This document shows, in pieces, positions 24,387 to 36,159 of a DNA stretch of 64,000 bases. The translations under genes and the position numbers were made by a program. The notes beneath the pieces were generated by a model, which was not told the origin of the DNA, did no database searches, and saw only the letters and a list, made by a program, of their open reading frames with translations. The stretch comes from Strix aluco (lineage: Eukaryota > Chordata > Aves > Strigiformes > Strigidae): the NCBI RefSeq assembly GCF_031877795.1, contig NC_133971.1, positions 3,838,195 through 3,902,194 of the forward strand, given 5' to 3'. Every line of letters begins with the position of its first letter. Position 1 is the stretch's first letter.

Positions 24387-24428
24387 CCCCCCCCCCCCCC
24401 CGCCCCCCCCCCCCCCCCCCCCCCCCGC
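24387..24428. repeat. Poly-C tract
   Basis: Forty-two bases are all C except for single G at 24402 and 24427, and the tract follows a T-rich run and CTTCAG. The minus strand is therefore poly-G. Such tracts are rare in vertebrate DNA, form G-quadruplex/i-motif structures and are hard to sequence, so the exact length may be unreliable. Confidence 0.95.
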
Positions 24429-27034
24429 CTTTGTTATGTGTGTATCTTAGCTGATGTTTCTTCTCACTTCATTGCAGCATGGCATTAACTCTGTCAGCAT
24501 CTGAGACTGAAGCAGGTTTTCAGTCATGAGCCATTTTTTCCTTCTTTCCCTGATCCCTGCTGTGGCCCCTGTAGCTCCGGTACACCGCAGCAGGACTATG
24601 TTTGGATGTTTCATCTACTACTACATGGAGAGGGCTTCAGATCAAGAAACACTTTGGCAAATAATCTCTTTGTATCTGTTCTTCTGTCAGAGTCAAAGTA
24701 AGAGGTTTACTGAAAATCATAGTATTGGAGTAACTTGGGGAATATGAGCAAACACACTATACCTAGCTGTAAAAAAAGAGAGATTTCTGAGTATTTAAAC
24801 AACAGTACAGGAGAAAATAGTCTTTCATCAAACAGAAATGTCATAGCATATGGTAATACTACAATGTTGGGTAAAAAGACCGGTTTGAAAAATTTTGAAA
24901 AAAAAAAAAGACCATTAACATTCTGAGAATAGTGAGTTTTGCTGTATTTCTCCTCTGGCAAACTTGCCTGGCACATTGGTGCTGCCAATTAGGTTGTCTG
25001 ATCTCTGACAGACAATGAAGTTGTAGCCAGAACGACCAGGAATAGCCAAGAATTTAAAAAGTATTCTGTCTGTTTCTCCTTTTTCATAATAGGATAGGAC
25101 TTGGATTATGATGGATCTGATTGCAGTGTAAAACAGGGTTAATCTGGAATGTCAGGGATAAGTTTATTACCAGTATGAAAGTAATGGTGAATATATTTGA
25201 CCTGGAGCAGGGTAATATTAATGTTCTGTAGGAACCAAACTCCAAACAAATCACATAGTCTTGTCCTCAATGGAAACCTATTCCTGAAAGATATCCAAAG
25301 GGTCCATGTGTTTTTACACATTGGAAACACTTGTAAAGATTGTCATGCCAAGTATAATTGAACTGAACCCAACTGAAATTGTAACAGCAAAACCAGCAGC
25401 AGGAGAGGTAATTTGTAATTTCTTTAAAACATTTGTAATTTATAATTTATTAAACAACCTCTAAATATATGCTACCAAGAGATTCCATGCCTGTTTCATG
25501 AACTAGGGTTTCTGCAGGCTGTTGTTTGTTGCCATCATCTTACATCCTGGTCAAGAAGAGTTTCAATGCACTCACCATGAAGTGCAAGCAGGCAATCCCA
25601 ACATAAGGACCTGGTCATAAACATATTTCATAGCACTCATAGGTCTGTAAATCACTTCCACTGCTATTGCTTTTATTCCCATCACTTTCAACTCCCCTAT
25701 TGCCCAGATGCAGGAAGAACAAGAAACTCCTGAACTTCCCTTCAAAAGTGCTTTTTCAGTGACAGCTATTTCCAGAAAGCAAGAAGCCATGATGTTTGAG
25801 GGTTGTCTGTGCATACTGAGAAACACTGCCAACCTGGCACGGGTTTTCTTTGTGCTGTGCACTGCAGGCAGCTGCACATGAGGTCTGGTCAGGTCTGCTC
25901 AGGCTTCATGTGGGCCAAGAGCTGGGCTACCACGTTCACATGCTGCTTACATGCAACACAACTGAGGCTGTGTCTAAACAAGCCTTCCTATCTCAGGGCC
26001 ATACCAACACATTCATACCTCTTAATAGTCAACTCAGTGCATGATATAGTAAGATTATAGCGTGTAACTCTAGTACAACCAGACATCGTTCATCACATGG
26101 GCTTATGCAAACAGTCGCTATGGCCTTATATCTTTTTTTATGAACCATGCTATTATTTTCATGGAGTTTATAAAAAATCTTCTTTTTTTCCTATCCAATC
26201 TGTGTATTTATTTTTGTGTTTAATTTTAGTCCGCCAGTATTCTCTTTTCAAGGGCTAAAGAGCTGAATCACGATTTTCTTGAGAGATTCTTGCACGAAAT
26301 AGAGTAAAATAGCTTTCCAGTTTCCATACTGTTCTTCTGAAAGTGCTAGCAAGTGCTTCAAGATGCCCCTTCCATTTGCCTGATTATCATCCACATTTCA
26401 AAAGGTATTCACAAAGAGGAATTTTAGCCTGGAGGAGGACCATTTGTCTCCAGGCAGTGAAGAGAGAGAAGGCCTCCTCCAAAGGGCGATTGTGTTGGGT
26501 GCTCAATGGCCCAGAAAAGAACCGCCAACTGTAGAAGAAAACCTAAAGAGTCTTCCTGGGCTGAAGACAGCTTTTGTGCACATCTAGCTGGCATCAAGAT
26601 TACAGATACACTTTTGATGTTTAGGCCCAGCAAATGGACCAGAAATAGATCCAATCAGCCTGGGTGGAATTACAACTCTGTGGAGAACTGTGTGGTATAG
26701 GCAGATCCATCCCTTCTACTTCTGCAATGCACCATGAATGAGATGTGGTAAACACATCTGTAGGAAAGAAGCCATGTCTGAAATATGACATTCTCATATG
26801 ATTCAAGCAGAGAGCAACATTTAGGTGGTCACTCAGCTACTATAATCCAGGGAACTTCTGAGGTTGTTCTACTCTGGAGGCCAGTCTTACCCCCTTGGCT
26901 GTAACCAAATTGCTGAAGAGCTTCTCATATTTCATTCTGATGCTCTGTGGCTGGCTGAGTCACACCTAAGGATCTGATCTTTCAGTTTATTGGGATTCCT
27001 CTGTGCTGAGGCAGCATTTCTGTCTCTCACCATT

Positions 27035-27058
27035 AAAAAAAAAAAAAAAAAAAAAAAA
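27035..27058. repeat. Poly-A run
   Basis: Twenty-four consecutive A. No upstream retrotransposed body is recognised. Confidence 0.9.
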
Positions 27059-29955
27059 GTCTTTTGGGATGAGGTGAATCTCATTCACATTGATGACCAT
27101 GGTAGCTCTTCTCCATTCAGAAGAAATGTAAGAGGCAATTACATGTCTTTCAGAAACAAGACAGACGGAGTAGGAGCCATCACCACATACAATCTGTGAT
27201 GACCTGCACTAGACTTATGCACCCACAGGCAAATGTGGATGTATATTTGTGTATTAACACCTGCATATTGCTATATACAGAGTTCACATGGAATTATGAA
27301 AAAAAAAATAAAGCTAAATATCTGTTTTTGTGGTTGTTCAACAGGGGTTGAAAGGTGAAGTTTGTCAATTGAGTTTAAAATATATTTCAGGAACTACTAT
27401 ATTTTATGCACTGATGAATATCAAATCCTTTTCTTTAAATATAGACTTAACTTCCATCTCTAGGATATAGCTTGATTGGAAAATTATTTTAAATAGATTG
27501 CACCGATCCATTCCAGAAACATTATGCTCATATGAATGGAAAATTGTAAGCACGATAACACACAGAAGAAACAAAACAGTAAGGCTGTTTGCTATATATA
27601 CATTACAAAAACCAAACTCTTGGATTTGACATTTTAAGGTTCTTTTTTTCCCATCTTTTCACCACAACTTCTGGTTTTTCCAAGCCTGTCCCATACTTCT
27701 GCTTCAGGCCCAACCCAGGAAACGTTCCTTGGGCTGCATTTCTTCACACTCACTCCTCTATATTGTTACAGCAAATTATTCCCATTTTTTTATTCCTACC
27801 TACTTTTGTTTGGACATATCTGAACTGGTCAGTCTAGTTCCCCACTTGCAAACAGGTGTATGGAAACACCAGTGATGCTTTCCAGTCTCAAGTTACATGT
27901 ATCGAACCACGAATACTTTGTGTCCCATCGCTAAACCGCAGCAGCAGTGTCTGTCCTGTCAACCGCGTGTGATTCTGCAAATCCAGCCGTATCATCTCTC
28001 ACAGACACTGAAGGGGGTTTAAATGGAGCGAGGCCAGAGCAGGAGAGCACATGTGTTTATATTGACCCTAGAGTACTTTAAAAAATTAATAAATAAATAG
28101 AAAACACTGCTGAATTCAATCATGAGTTAGCAATGTTGTAAGTTACACATCGTGTATCTGTCGGTCAGGAAACAGGTGTATGTGGGTGTAAGTGCCAGAG
28201 CTGTTCGACTTGCAGCAACTTGGCATTTAGTGGGAGTGCAATATGAGTGTAACTTGTACTCCCAGCTATGGAAGAAGGAATGGGGGGATGCAGTGAAGAA
28301 ATCAGGTAATGGAAGGGTTAAGCAAGTTTGCAGCATCCACTGAAAGACAAATTTCTCCAGGATACTTGCGTATTTCCCTGGTTTTCCTTTCTTTCTATGT
28401 CCACAGGGTCAGATCTTATGCTGATTTCAAGGGGGCTGGATGAGGCCCCTACTGTGACACTGAGCTTTTCCCCCATTGAGTTGACAGGACATCTACAAGA
28501 TATTTTGCGAGCAGACACGAGTTTGCTCTTCCTGTGCTTCCATCCAGCCAGATGCAAACTGGCCTCAAATCAGGAGCCCCGTAGCTGCAGTTAGCAAGCA
28601 TGCAGCCCAAGCTAATAAGCCTTGCTGAGAAGGCAGGACGTGTTTACCGAGGCTCAGCACCGTGCTACTGCAGCTACATCCACTTAGCCTCCACTTAGCT
28701 CTGGGTGCAGGCAGCGCACGCTCATGGCTGCCCAGGCTGCAGGCAAAATGAGGTCTCTGCTGCTGAAGACCAGGATTGACACCACCTGCGCCAGAGACAG
28801 GCCTAATCCTTTGTTTCATATATGTAGTCTGAAGCACATCATCGGTGCTTTAAAATAATTTTTAAATTATATCATTAACTGGTGATGTCACTATGGGAAA
28901 AAGTTGAATTGTCTGAAAGGTGTAGAATTCACCAGAATAAATTGGCTCTTTTGTCTAAGAATCCAGTGGGTCCCCTGACACATTGCTTTTTCAGACAGAC
29001 ATCTTCTCAAAGACTTTTTTTTTTTTTTTAATGTAGCAGGAAGAGTGCACAAAGCTTGGTCCAGGTTTCAAGAACCCCTCCTAGCAGGAGGCCAGGAAAA
29101 AGAATAGAAATGCTCCATAGCCATTTTGTATATATGGGGGAATCTTTTGTGCCTCCTGAATCATCTCAACAGCCTTTTGAAAGTTCTATGCACTCTGGCA
29201 TAAATAATCACCTGTAATCAGGGATGCTGTGGGTGTAGGAAGAGCAGCAAAAAAAAAAATCCACCTGAAAATCCCCGTACTGCCTCTGAGAAGGAGGAGG
29301 CAAATTGAGGGAGATCTCCAAAGGTTTGAAAATGCATGTAATAAGCACTTACATTTTTCAGTAGATTTGCCCGTCACTAGTCAAAGGTCTTATTCATGTA
29401 TCACGTGTATTTTCCCTGAGTAAAATTGTCTTTTCTTCTGGAAGATGCATCTCGTTTTAAATTGCTGCCAACTCTAATCAAAACCACCTACGCAACAATA
29501 CCAAGCTTTTTTTTTTTTCCACCTCAGCCTTAGTTTTTCTTTTAGGAGTGCTGAAAATTGCACACAAGTGATTCGATAGAGATAAAAGAATTTAACTAAC
29601 AAGGCCCATGTCCCATGCACTTGTGTTTCTGTGTTCCAGCACCATTTCTGACAGAGACCTGAACATCTATCCAATGGCTAAGGTGTTCTTCTGCTGTCAC
29701 ATGTACATTTCTCAGCTACATTAGAAACCTTCTTTCCACTGCTGGTGTCATATCGGGTTCAATCAATTTTTCTGCATGGAGTAATGCGATCAGCAGCAAA
29801 TTATTTCTAAAATTCCCACAAGAAGCTGTTGAGATCGTCATAAAGTATATCATATTGGTGTTGTACACCATGTAATAAAGCTCTTGGAGTATTTTAAAAA
29901 GGAGCAAAAGTGGGTAAAAGTTTAAAAGAAGCTGACTGTCCTACTTGGCCTAAAT

Positions 29956-30058
29956 GATGGGATGGGATGGGACGGGACGGGACGGGATGGGATGGGATGG
30001 GATGGGATGGGATGGGATGGGATGGGATGGGATGGGATGGGATGGGATGGGATGGGAT
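29956..30058 (+). repeat. GATGG pentanucleotide microsatellite
   Basis: Twenty contiguous 5-base units plus three bases form a near-perfect array on the plus strand. Three adjacent units (29971-29985) are GACGG instead of GATGG, which adds CpGs near the left edge. Read across unit borders the array is (GGGAT)n, so every unit supplies a G3 run with 2-base spacing. The array is therefore a potential G-quadruplex former. Open frames on both strands through it (Gly/Trp/Asp/Met or Pro/Ser/His/Ile repeats) are by-products of a stop-free 5-mer. Confidence 0.98.
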
Positions 30059-30310
30059 ACACAACCTGGCTTTCCAGCCATAAGGTGCAGCAGGGAATAC
30101 CTCTACTGGTAAGGGGTGACTTCCAGTACATGGTGTCTACTCGGTTTATATACGGCACCAATTTTACACACCACTTGAGCATTCAGACCACTTTACTTGT
30201 TCTATTCCTTTTGGATTTTTTCCTGCAGTCTCCACTTCCCTGAGGTCCCACTACTCTCAACCCATCCTTCAGGTTAATGGTTGAAGAAATTTTTTGAAGA
30301 TGTGCATCTG
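30059..30310. other. Spacer between microsatellite and LTR
   Basis: About 250 bases of unique sequence with no feature seen. Confidence 0.6.
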
Positions 30311-30316
30311 GTTTAC
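30311..30316. repeat. Left target-site duplication of LTR
   Basis: GTTTAC immediately precedes the LTR's TG terminus. The partner at 30881-30886 is GTTTAT, one transition different. Confidence 0.55.
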
Positions 30317-30880
30317 TGTCCTGATTTCAACTGGGATAGAGTTAATTTTTCTTCTTAGTAGGTAGACTAGTGCTGTGTTTTGTATTCAGTAGGGGATTTG
30401 GTCTGAGAAGAGTGCTGGTAATACACTGATGGTTTCAGTTGCTCAGAGATCAACATCTCTCCAACTCCCCGTGTCCTGCCCGTGTGCGGGTGCACAAGAA
30501 GCTGGGAGGGAGCACGGCCAGAGCACTGGATCCAAATTAACCAATGGAATATTCCATATCACGTAACGTCATGCTCAGGATATAGAGGAGGGGAAGGAGG
30601 GGGTTCTCTCTCACTTCTGTGGGATTGTGGGATCTTGGTATTCTGGGATCGCTGGCTGGGAGCAGGTTGGGTATTGGTTGGTGGTTGGCGAGCAATCACA
30701 TTGTGCATTACCCATTTGTACTTTCTCTTATTGTTTTATTTTATTACAATTACTAAAGTGGTTTTAATCTCAACCTATGAGTCTCCCTTTATCCCTCCAA
30801 TTCGCTCTCCCTCACTCCCTGGCAGGGGAGGGTAAGCGAGAGCCAGCTTAGTGTTCGGCTGACAGCTGGGTTTAAACTAT
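30317..30880 (+). mobile_element. Solo LTR of an avian endogenous retrovirus
   Basis: A 564-bp element begins TGTCCTGATTTCAACTGGGA and contains GTGCACAAGAAGCTGGGAGG and, at the end, GCTGACAGCTGGGTTTAAA. These words and their order fit an LTR family that is common in bird genomes. Promoter-like parts are visible: CCAAT at 30541-30545, a CRE-like TAACGTCAT at 30564-30572 and TATAGAG at 30581. No intact AATAAA signal is seen, and the 3' end lacks the usual CA terminus, so it is decayed. No gag, pol or env sequence lies on either side, which means the copy is a solo LTR left by recombination between the two LTRs of a provirus. A 6-bp duplication would suit a class II (beta/alpha-like) integrase, but the family name is not certain. 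The 117-codon frame inside it is a chance frame. Confidence 0.85.
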
Positions 30881-30886
30881 GTTTAT
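30881..30886. repeat. Right target-site duplication of LTR
   Basis: GTTTAT follows the LTR directly and matches the left GTTTAC in five of six bases. Confidence 0.55.
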
Positions 30887-32725
30887 CCTTTTCAAATTAA
30901 GCTTAAAGTGGCAATTTCTGTCTTATACTGAACAGATGATGGATTCTTCATGTAATTTTCACCAGGAGGGATGAGAGCATTCATATCCGGCCTGCATATG
31001 CCCCTGCAGTCACCCAGCATGGGCCTGAGATGGGTGAAATCTGGCAGTGGTTGAGGATTTCCAAGACTGAAGTCCCACCTGAGTGCTGAAGTCTCCCATT
31101 GAATTTGGCCACAGAGGATTACTTTGCTGAAAAAAACAGTCTTCAAAAAATGGTGACCAACTTTGTCATGACCGATGCTGAGGATAGTTCCATTTACTGC
31201 AGTGTAAGTAGAGCTTCACAACACATCATATAACAAAGGTGATTAATGGTCTCCTGATTTGAAAACAATGAATCTTAGTTTTATGCTCATGTACTTTGGT
31301 TTTACATCAGTGTAACTCTATTGATGGGGGGGTTACTTCTGATTTATATCAAGAAGGCAGAGCATCAGGGCTCCCTTATGCCAGCTGTTTTGAAAATGTT
31401 CCAGAATAAGTTATGTAATTTCCTCCCCACCAGTTTCTTTCCTCTAGCTTAAAAAGAATGATTGCAGAAACCGTATTTTTTGTTGGATTGTTCTTTCAGT
31501 GGTGTATGCAATTAAGAACCATCTCACTAAACAAACTGTAATTACTGCAAATTGTAGTAAGCAGTGGTAATTTATATGCTTCGGTAAAGATGGCTAGTAT
31601 TAAGATGGCCCTTAAGGACATTAAATAGCAAATTTCAACTTTAAACCATGTTGTTTCAGGTTCGAGAGTACTAAAACGTGGGACACGGCTATTTCTTGTA
31701 GTGTAGAGAGTGGGTACCAGTAGTAAAGTGATTTATGGGAGTTTACCATGCACCTTGTGTGCAGTCAACCCCTGTGGAAAGCTGCCATATCCATAATGTT
31801 CTCTTGAAGGGGGTCTGTGTTTAACTGTCTGTTCCTGAAGCTTACTAGGAAGCAAAGGAGCTTGAAGTAGCACCGTCACTTGTAGAGAAAGGTTGAGTTA
31901 GACCATTTGTAGATGTTTTTGACATTTGTTACTCATACTTCTATTTTTTTTGAACTTAAGGCCTGTAAAGCTCTCCTCTCAGGAAAGTGTATTAATTTTA
32001 TGGAGGGATCAGGAAATACGCTCCCAGCAACATCATTTAAATTCTCTAAAATATTTTCAAAATATTTCTCGGGGAAGTAAATTGTTCAGTGTGAGGCAGC
32101 TCATCAGGTATATGAACTGAGTCTTCTGACCACTGTGCATCACTTGTGAGTTGACTGAGGATCCCTCAGCTGAGCATCAAACTATCTCCAGCTTTCTCAT
32201 GGCAACAGTCTCTGTCCATGGCTATATGGACCACAAAAGTCATGACGTTACTGCACATCCCTTCAGGGACCAGACTTCTACACACCTATGTTTGTGTAGC
32301 ACGTAAACATGGCATTAAAACATCTGTGGAGCTGTGCATAAAGGCCAGTGAGTTAGAGTTAGGACGTGCCAGAAGGCAGCTTGTTGTGTGACCTTCAACC
32401 CATTCCCACATGTGTAACACAACCATTTAATATGCATGTGCTTAAAAATACTGGCTTTTTTTTTTTTTTTTCACTCCTACATTTTTCTTACATTCTTTTA
32501 AGCAATTCTGCATGGTATGACAATGGCCACACTTACAAAAGATGGCCAGCACAAGTCACTTCTCCTGGGTGATCACAGTCCTTAATCTTATGTTAACTCA
32601 CCCTTTTGCAGCTGGCCTATGGTGATTTTGAATGAATCTTGGTTAGGTTCATTAGAGCAGCCATAAAAGAGATGGGCCATTAAGTCTGTGATTTCTGAAT
32701 AAATTTCTAAATAAATAATTTCCCG

Positions 32726-32741
32726 CAATGAATATTCATTG
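32726..32741. promoter_or_regulatory. Palindromic POU-dimer-like site
   Basis: CAATGAATATTCATTG is a perfect 16-bp palindrome whose centre, ATGAATATTCAT, is the known OCT:OCT dimer (MORE-type) recognition pattern for POU factors. It lies in AT-rich unique DNA with nearby ATTAAG and CATAAA words. A single site like this can arise by chance in AT-rich sequence, so function is not shown. Confidence 0.35.
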
Positions 32742-33939
32742 AATAGGCAGAAAAAAAGGGGAAGCATTTTAATCTTTCTTGAGTAATGAAATCAGAAAAT
32801 CATTCGAGATGAGGAAATGACTGTCTAAAACCGGGTGTGTTGCCTGGGACTCTGCTCAGTGATGACAGACATTTTCAGGAACCTGAGAACATCCCAGTAT
32901 AACGCAGGGGAAAATAGCAATCTTTGGTTTCTTAACTCCACCTCTGCTCTGATCTCAGCTTTGGTATTTCAGTGTAATTATCTGTTCTGTGACAGAGATT
33001 AAACATAGGGCAATCCTGCCATTTTACCATTTGTTTTACTGTGGCAATCTTGGAGTCATATTCCTTTTGTTGTGATCATTGTGGTTGAGTTTTTTTTTTA
33101 ATTTTCTTTTGGTCTAAGAACATTTGAGGATATCTGAGGTGTTGTACAGATTTGCTTCCCATCTAAACTTCTCTTTCAAAAATTTTTCTTCTTTCATTAG
33201 TTATGTCTTGCCTCTTCCTTCATAGCTCCTTGGGAAATACACCTTCCAATACAGGTTCAGGAGGCATTTTTAACAGAGCCTTCTGGGAGTATGTGCTCAA
33301 CCGGTGAAGCTTCCATAATTACCACAGCTACAGCACTTGAAATGTCTTCACACTTTTGAGAGCTGTGTAAGAAAAGACTGGGTGCACTTTGCCTTGACAA
33401 AACTAAAACCTTCTTCTGCTGGACTTTTGGCCAGCATGAACTTTTAGCTTAAATGTGACTGAATCTGAGCTTCTGTGTAGTACCTGGCAAAAGACTACAG
33501 AGGCGATTGCTGTTGCCCATATATATGCAAAATATGTAAAGTATAAGATATAATGATTGTCAGAAAAAAAAGAGCAAATTTAGAAGAACATTGTGAAGCA
33601 TTGTTTCTAACACACTGTGCAATGTGTAGCTATAAAAAGTTTTCATCCTGCTCATTGCTTTAAATATACTTGAGTTACACTTGAAAAGAAGATATAATGT
33701 CAAAGGTATGAAGGATTTAGGAGGAAATGCACTGCTCCAATATATATTTGTAATCCCCGTATTTATTTTACTTATTGATTAGAAATGCTTATTGAGTTGT
33801 GCAAGTTCCAAGACTGCTTCATTACACAACAAGCACTGGCTAGAAAATGTCAGTACTGATCTGCCTCGAATCTTTTCATGTCATTCTAATCCTCCTCCAA
33901 ATGCTTTCATAAGCTTCATCTCACTCTGTGTTATTTAAC

Positions 33940-34140
33940 TGAAGATCTTTTTTTATAAAGCAGTTTATCATGCTCAGCGATTGTTTGAGTGAGCAATCTT
34001 GGCCAGAATAAAGCACAGCATACACTGTGCAAGCACCTGAAATGCCATATTTGCATGCTATTAGTAAAATGTTCAGTGTAGTCATGCCATTACTCTTTAC
34101 ATTACATTACATTTTACATTTTCATTACAGCTTGCCAAAT
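33940..34140. promoter_or_regulatory. Candidate conserved regulatory element
   Basis: The unique block carries GCGATTGTTTGAG, TTGGCCAGAATAAAGCAC and ATATTTGCATGCTATTAGTAA, with octamer-like and homeodomain-like cores in close spacing. This is inference from motif texture only. No conservation was measured. Confidence 0.2.
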
Positions 34141-36132
34141 GGATTTATGAGGAACCGAGCTGAGACCCTAACTTCTGAGCACTGAAAAAACAAAATTGCA
34201 TCTGCCCTTCAGTAGCACCAGGCATCATTTAGGAGCAAAGAACACTAAAATGAATGAGTTTCCTAAGCACTGGGTGAGAGATTCCTCCCTTGGAAAGCTC
34301 TCCTTGTCATTGGCAGCCATGAGAAGAGCAAAGTTGACTGACATGGCTTCCCCTTCACAAATTGCAGTAGTTCTGGCCATGTACATTTAACATCTTGTTA
34401 TTTTTGTTTGCCCCATTCTCACAGTTGAAGCCTTTTTTTTGATGCTGTGGGTGTCCTGAATGCTTGTTTGAGTCAATCAAAATGAAATCTTCCTCATTTG
34501 GAATGAAAATTTACAGAGAGTGGGCTTTAAGGGTTAGGTCAGGATCTAGTTTTTTGTTGGTTTTTTGTTTGTTTTTTTCTTTTTCTTTTTCCTTTGTTAG
34601 AGTAGTAAATAGGCAAAATAGGGTTAAAAATAGTAATAGAACAGTTACTTCTTCGTTGATTGTATTTTGTGGCCAGTACCACATGCAGGAAAAAAGCTCT
34701 TTAGAAATAAATAAAATCTGGAATTTTATTGTTAGATCTTATAGCTATGTGAAAAGGAAAAAAGAATTCTGAGTACCCACAACCTTCACCATGGAGGAGG
34801 TGAATCTCCAGGCTTACCTTGAAGAAAAGAGCACAACTGGCAATGCCTGCTTCTACATATATGGAAATTGTCTGATACAACAACTGTATGAAGTTTTGGG
34901 TAGTCACTTCCAGCCTTTCAGTTTTTTGTCTTCAGATGCCTAAAGCTGTAGATCAAAGAGGAACCCCTGCATTTCAGGATGATGGGAACAGAATCATCAT
35001 GGCAGTCTTGGTCTTAACACATATATTCTTTTTGATCTTGGAAAGTCGTCATGCAGCCTCCATTTACAAAGTAGGATTAACAGAGTTAGCTATTTTCTGA
35101 TAAAGCAACATTTTCTTAGAAAATGCCAGTCCATCAAACCCATATTACATGGTTAAAAATATTGAAATAAACTTTACCTTAACCCATGTAACATTTTAAT
35201 GTAACTGTTGCTTATACGCCTGGAAAATTTATCCATCGCCTGCTTTATAAGTCCTCACTCCTGACATGTATTTGGTGGACTTTTCCTAAACCAAGAATTC
35301 AGTGCTTTCAGAATGTCCCCACGGATATCCTAAAAAGCATTTAATCATCAGCTTGTCCCTGGTCCTCTTGGTCAATCTGTCTGGTAGCCTCCTGTGAGGT
35401 GGGTATCCACTTCTAGCACTAGTGAAAAAGACAAGAATATCAAATTTTACTGAGCAGCTGCAGAGTCTGGGGAGCTATTTTATTTCAGTCACTTTGTTTC
35501 ATTGCTCAAATTAATAAAAATGGTTTTAGTGTGATTTGGACCAAATGATATTTCAAAAAGAAACAGCTTTTCTTGCAAATTGGAAACCCAGATTTCTAGG
35601 CAGGTCTGCCTAGCACCAGGTGGTCTCTACATATTACTGTGACAGTAACATGTTCAAGTTGCCCCAAGTTCACATTGCCTCAGTATTTGTAGTATTCCCC
35701 AGAAGAATATTAAAGAAATATTTGCACTTATTAAAATGTGTGAAGACAGAGGTAGCATTGCTTAATTATCTAGAGCAATTGACAAGTTTAGTAGGACCAT
35801 TGCATTTATTATGTCTTTCTCATAATTGTTAATATTATTCACAGAAACACATGGTATCTCATCCAAAACCTGAGATTTAAATTATTTTTGGTAGAACACA
35901 TCGTCATCATGTTATACTTTATAATACTTTATACTGCAGTTGTGCAGTGTATGCTGACAGATATCCACAAGTTAACAAGTATAACTAGACTTTAAGTATG
36001 CAGATAAAGGCAACTTGGGATTGTTTGTCATGATGAAATGATTCAGATTGTTTAGACGGATGAATGAAACTGTCTTGGCAAGGGGCATTCTTGCTTCCAC
36101 TTACTTGAATAAACTGCATGCAATCTACAATG

Positions 36133-36159
36133 TTTGATCACAGTCTGACTGTGATTAAA
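36133..36159. other. Imperfect 27-bp palindrome
   Basis: Two 13-base arms, TTTGATCACAGTC and GACTGTGATTAAA, are inverted copies with one mismatch around a single central T. The inner 9 bases of each arm are exact. It could extrude as a small hairpin or bind a dimeric factor. No known factor site is assigned. Confidence 0.6.

Larger units (their letters stand above)
24091..29955. other. Unique non-coding DNA
   Basis: No gene seen over almost 6 kb, apart from simple tracts: poly-T (24371-24379), poly-C (24387-24428) and poly-A (27035-27058). Paired frames on both strands at 25572-26060, 26343-26806 and 28127-28837 are 60-100 codons long and resemble no known family. The mildly GC-richer stretch at 28560-28760 carries a few CpGs but no promoter motif that I can defend. 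Confidence 0.55.
30887..36132. other. Unique non-coding DNA
   Basis: No gene seen. It holds a POU-dimer-like palindrome (32726), a regulatory-looking block (33940-34140), a T-rich tract with TTTG units (34548-34596) and one exon-like segment (34936-35070). A short ATTAC-type pentamer run near 34097-34129 has only about four units. Confidence 0.55.

Noticed and set aside
24363..24428. Splice acceptor formed by T-run and CAG before the poly-C tract
   Set aside because: The following poly-C cannot be a sensible exon; the resemblance is due to low complexity.
29962..30243. 93-codon frame with Met-Gly-Trp-Asp-Gly repeats, and its minus-strand Pro/Ser/His counterpart
   Set aside because: Both are translations of the pentamer microsatellite, which has no stop codon in any frame.
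30482..30835. 117-codon frame inside the LTR
   Set aside because: LTRs of this kind are non-coding; the frame is a by-product of the LTR sequence.
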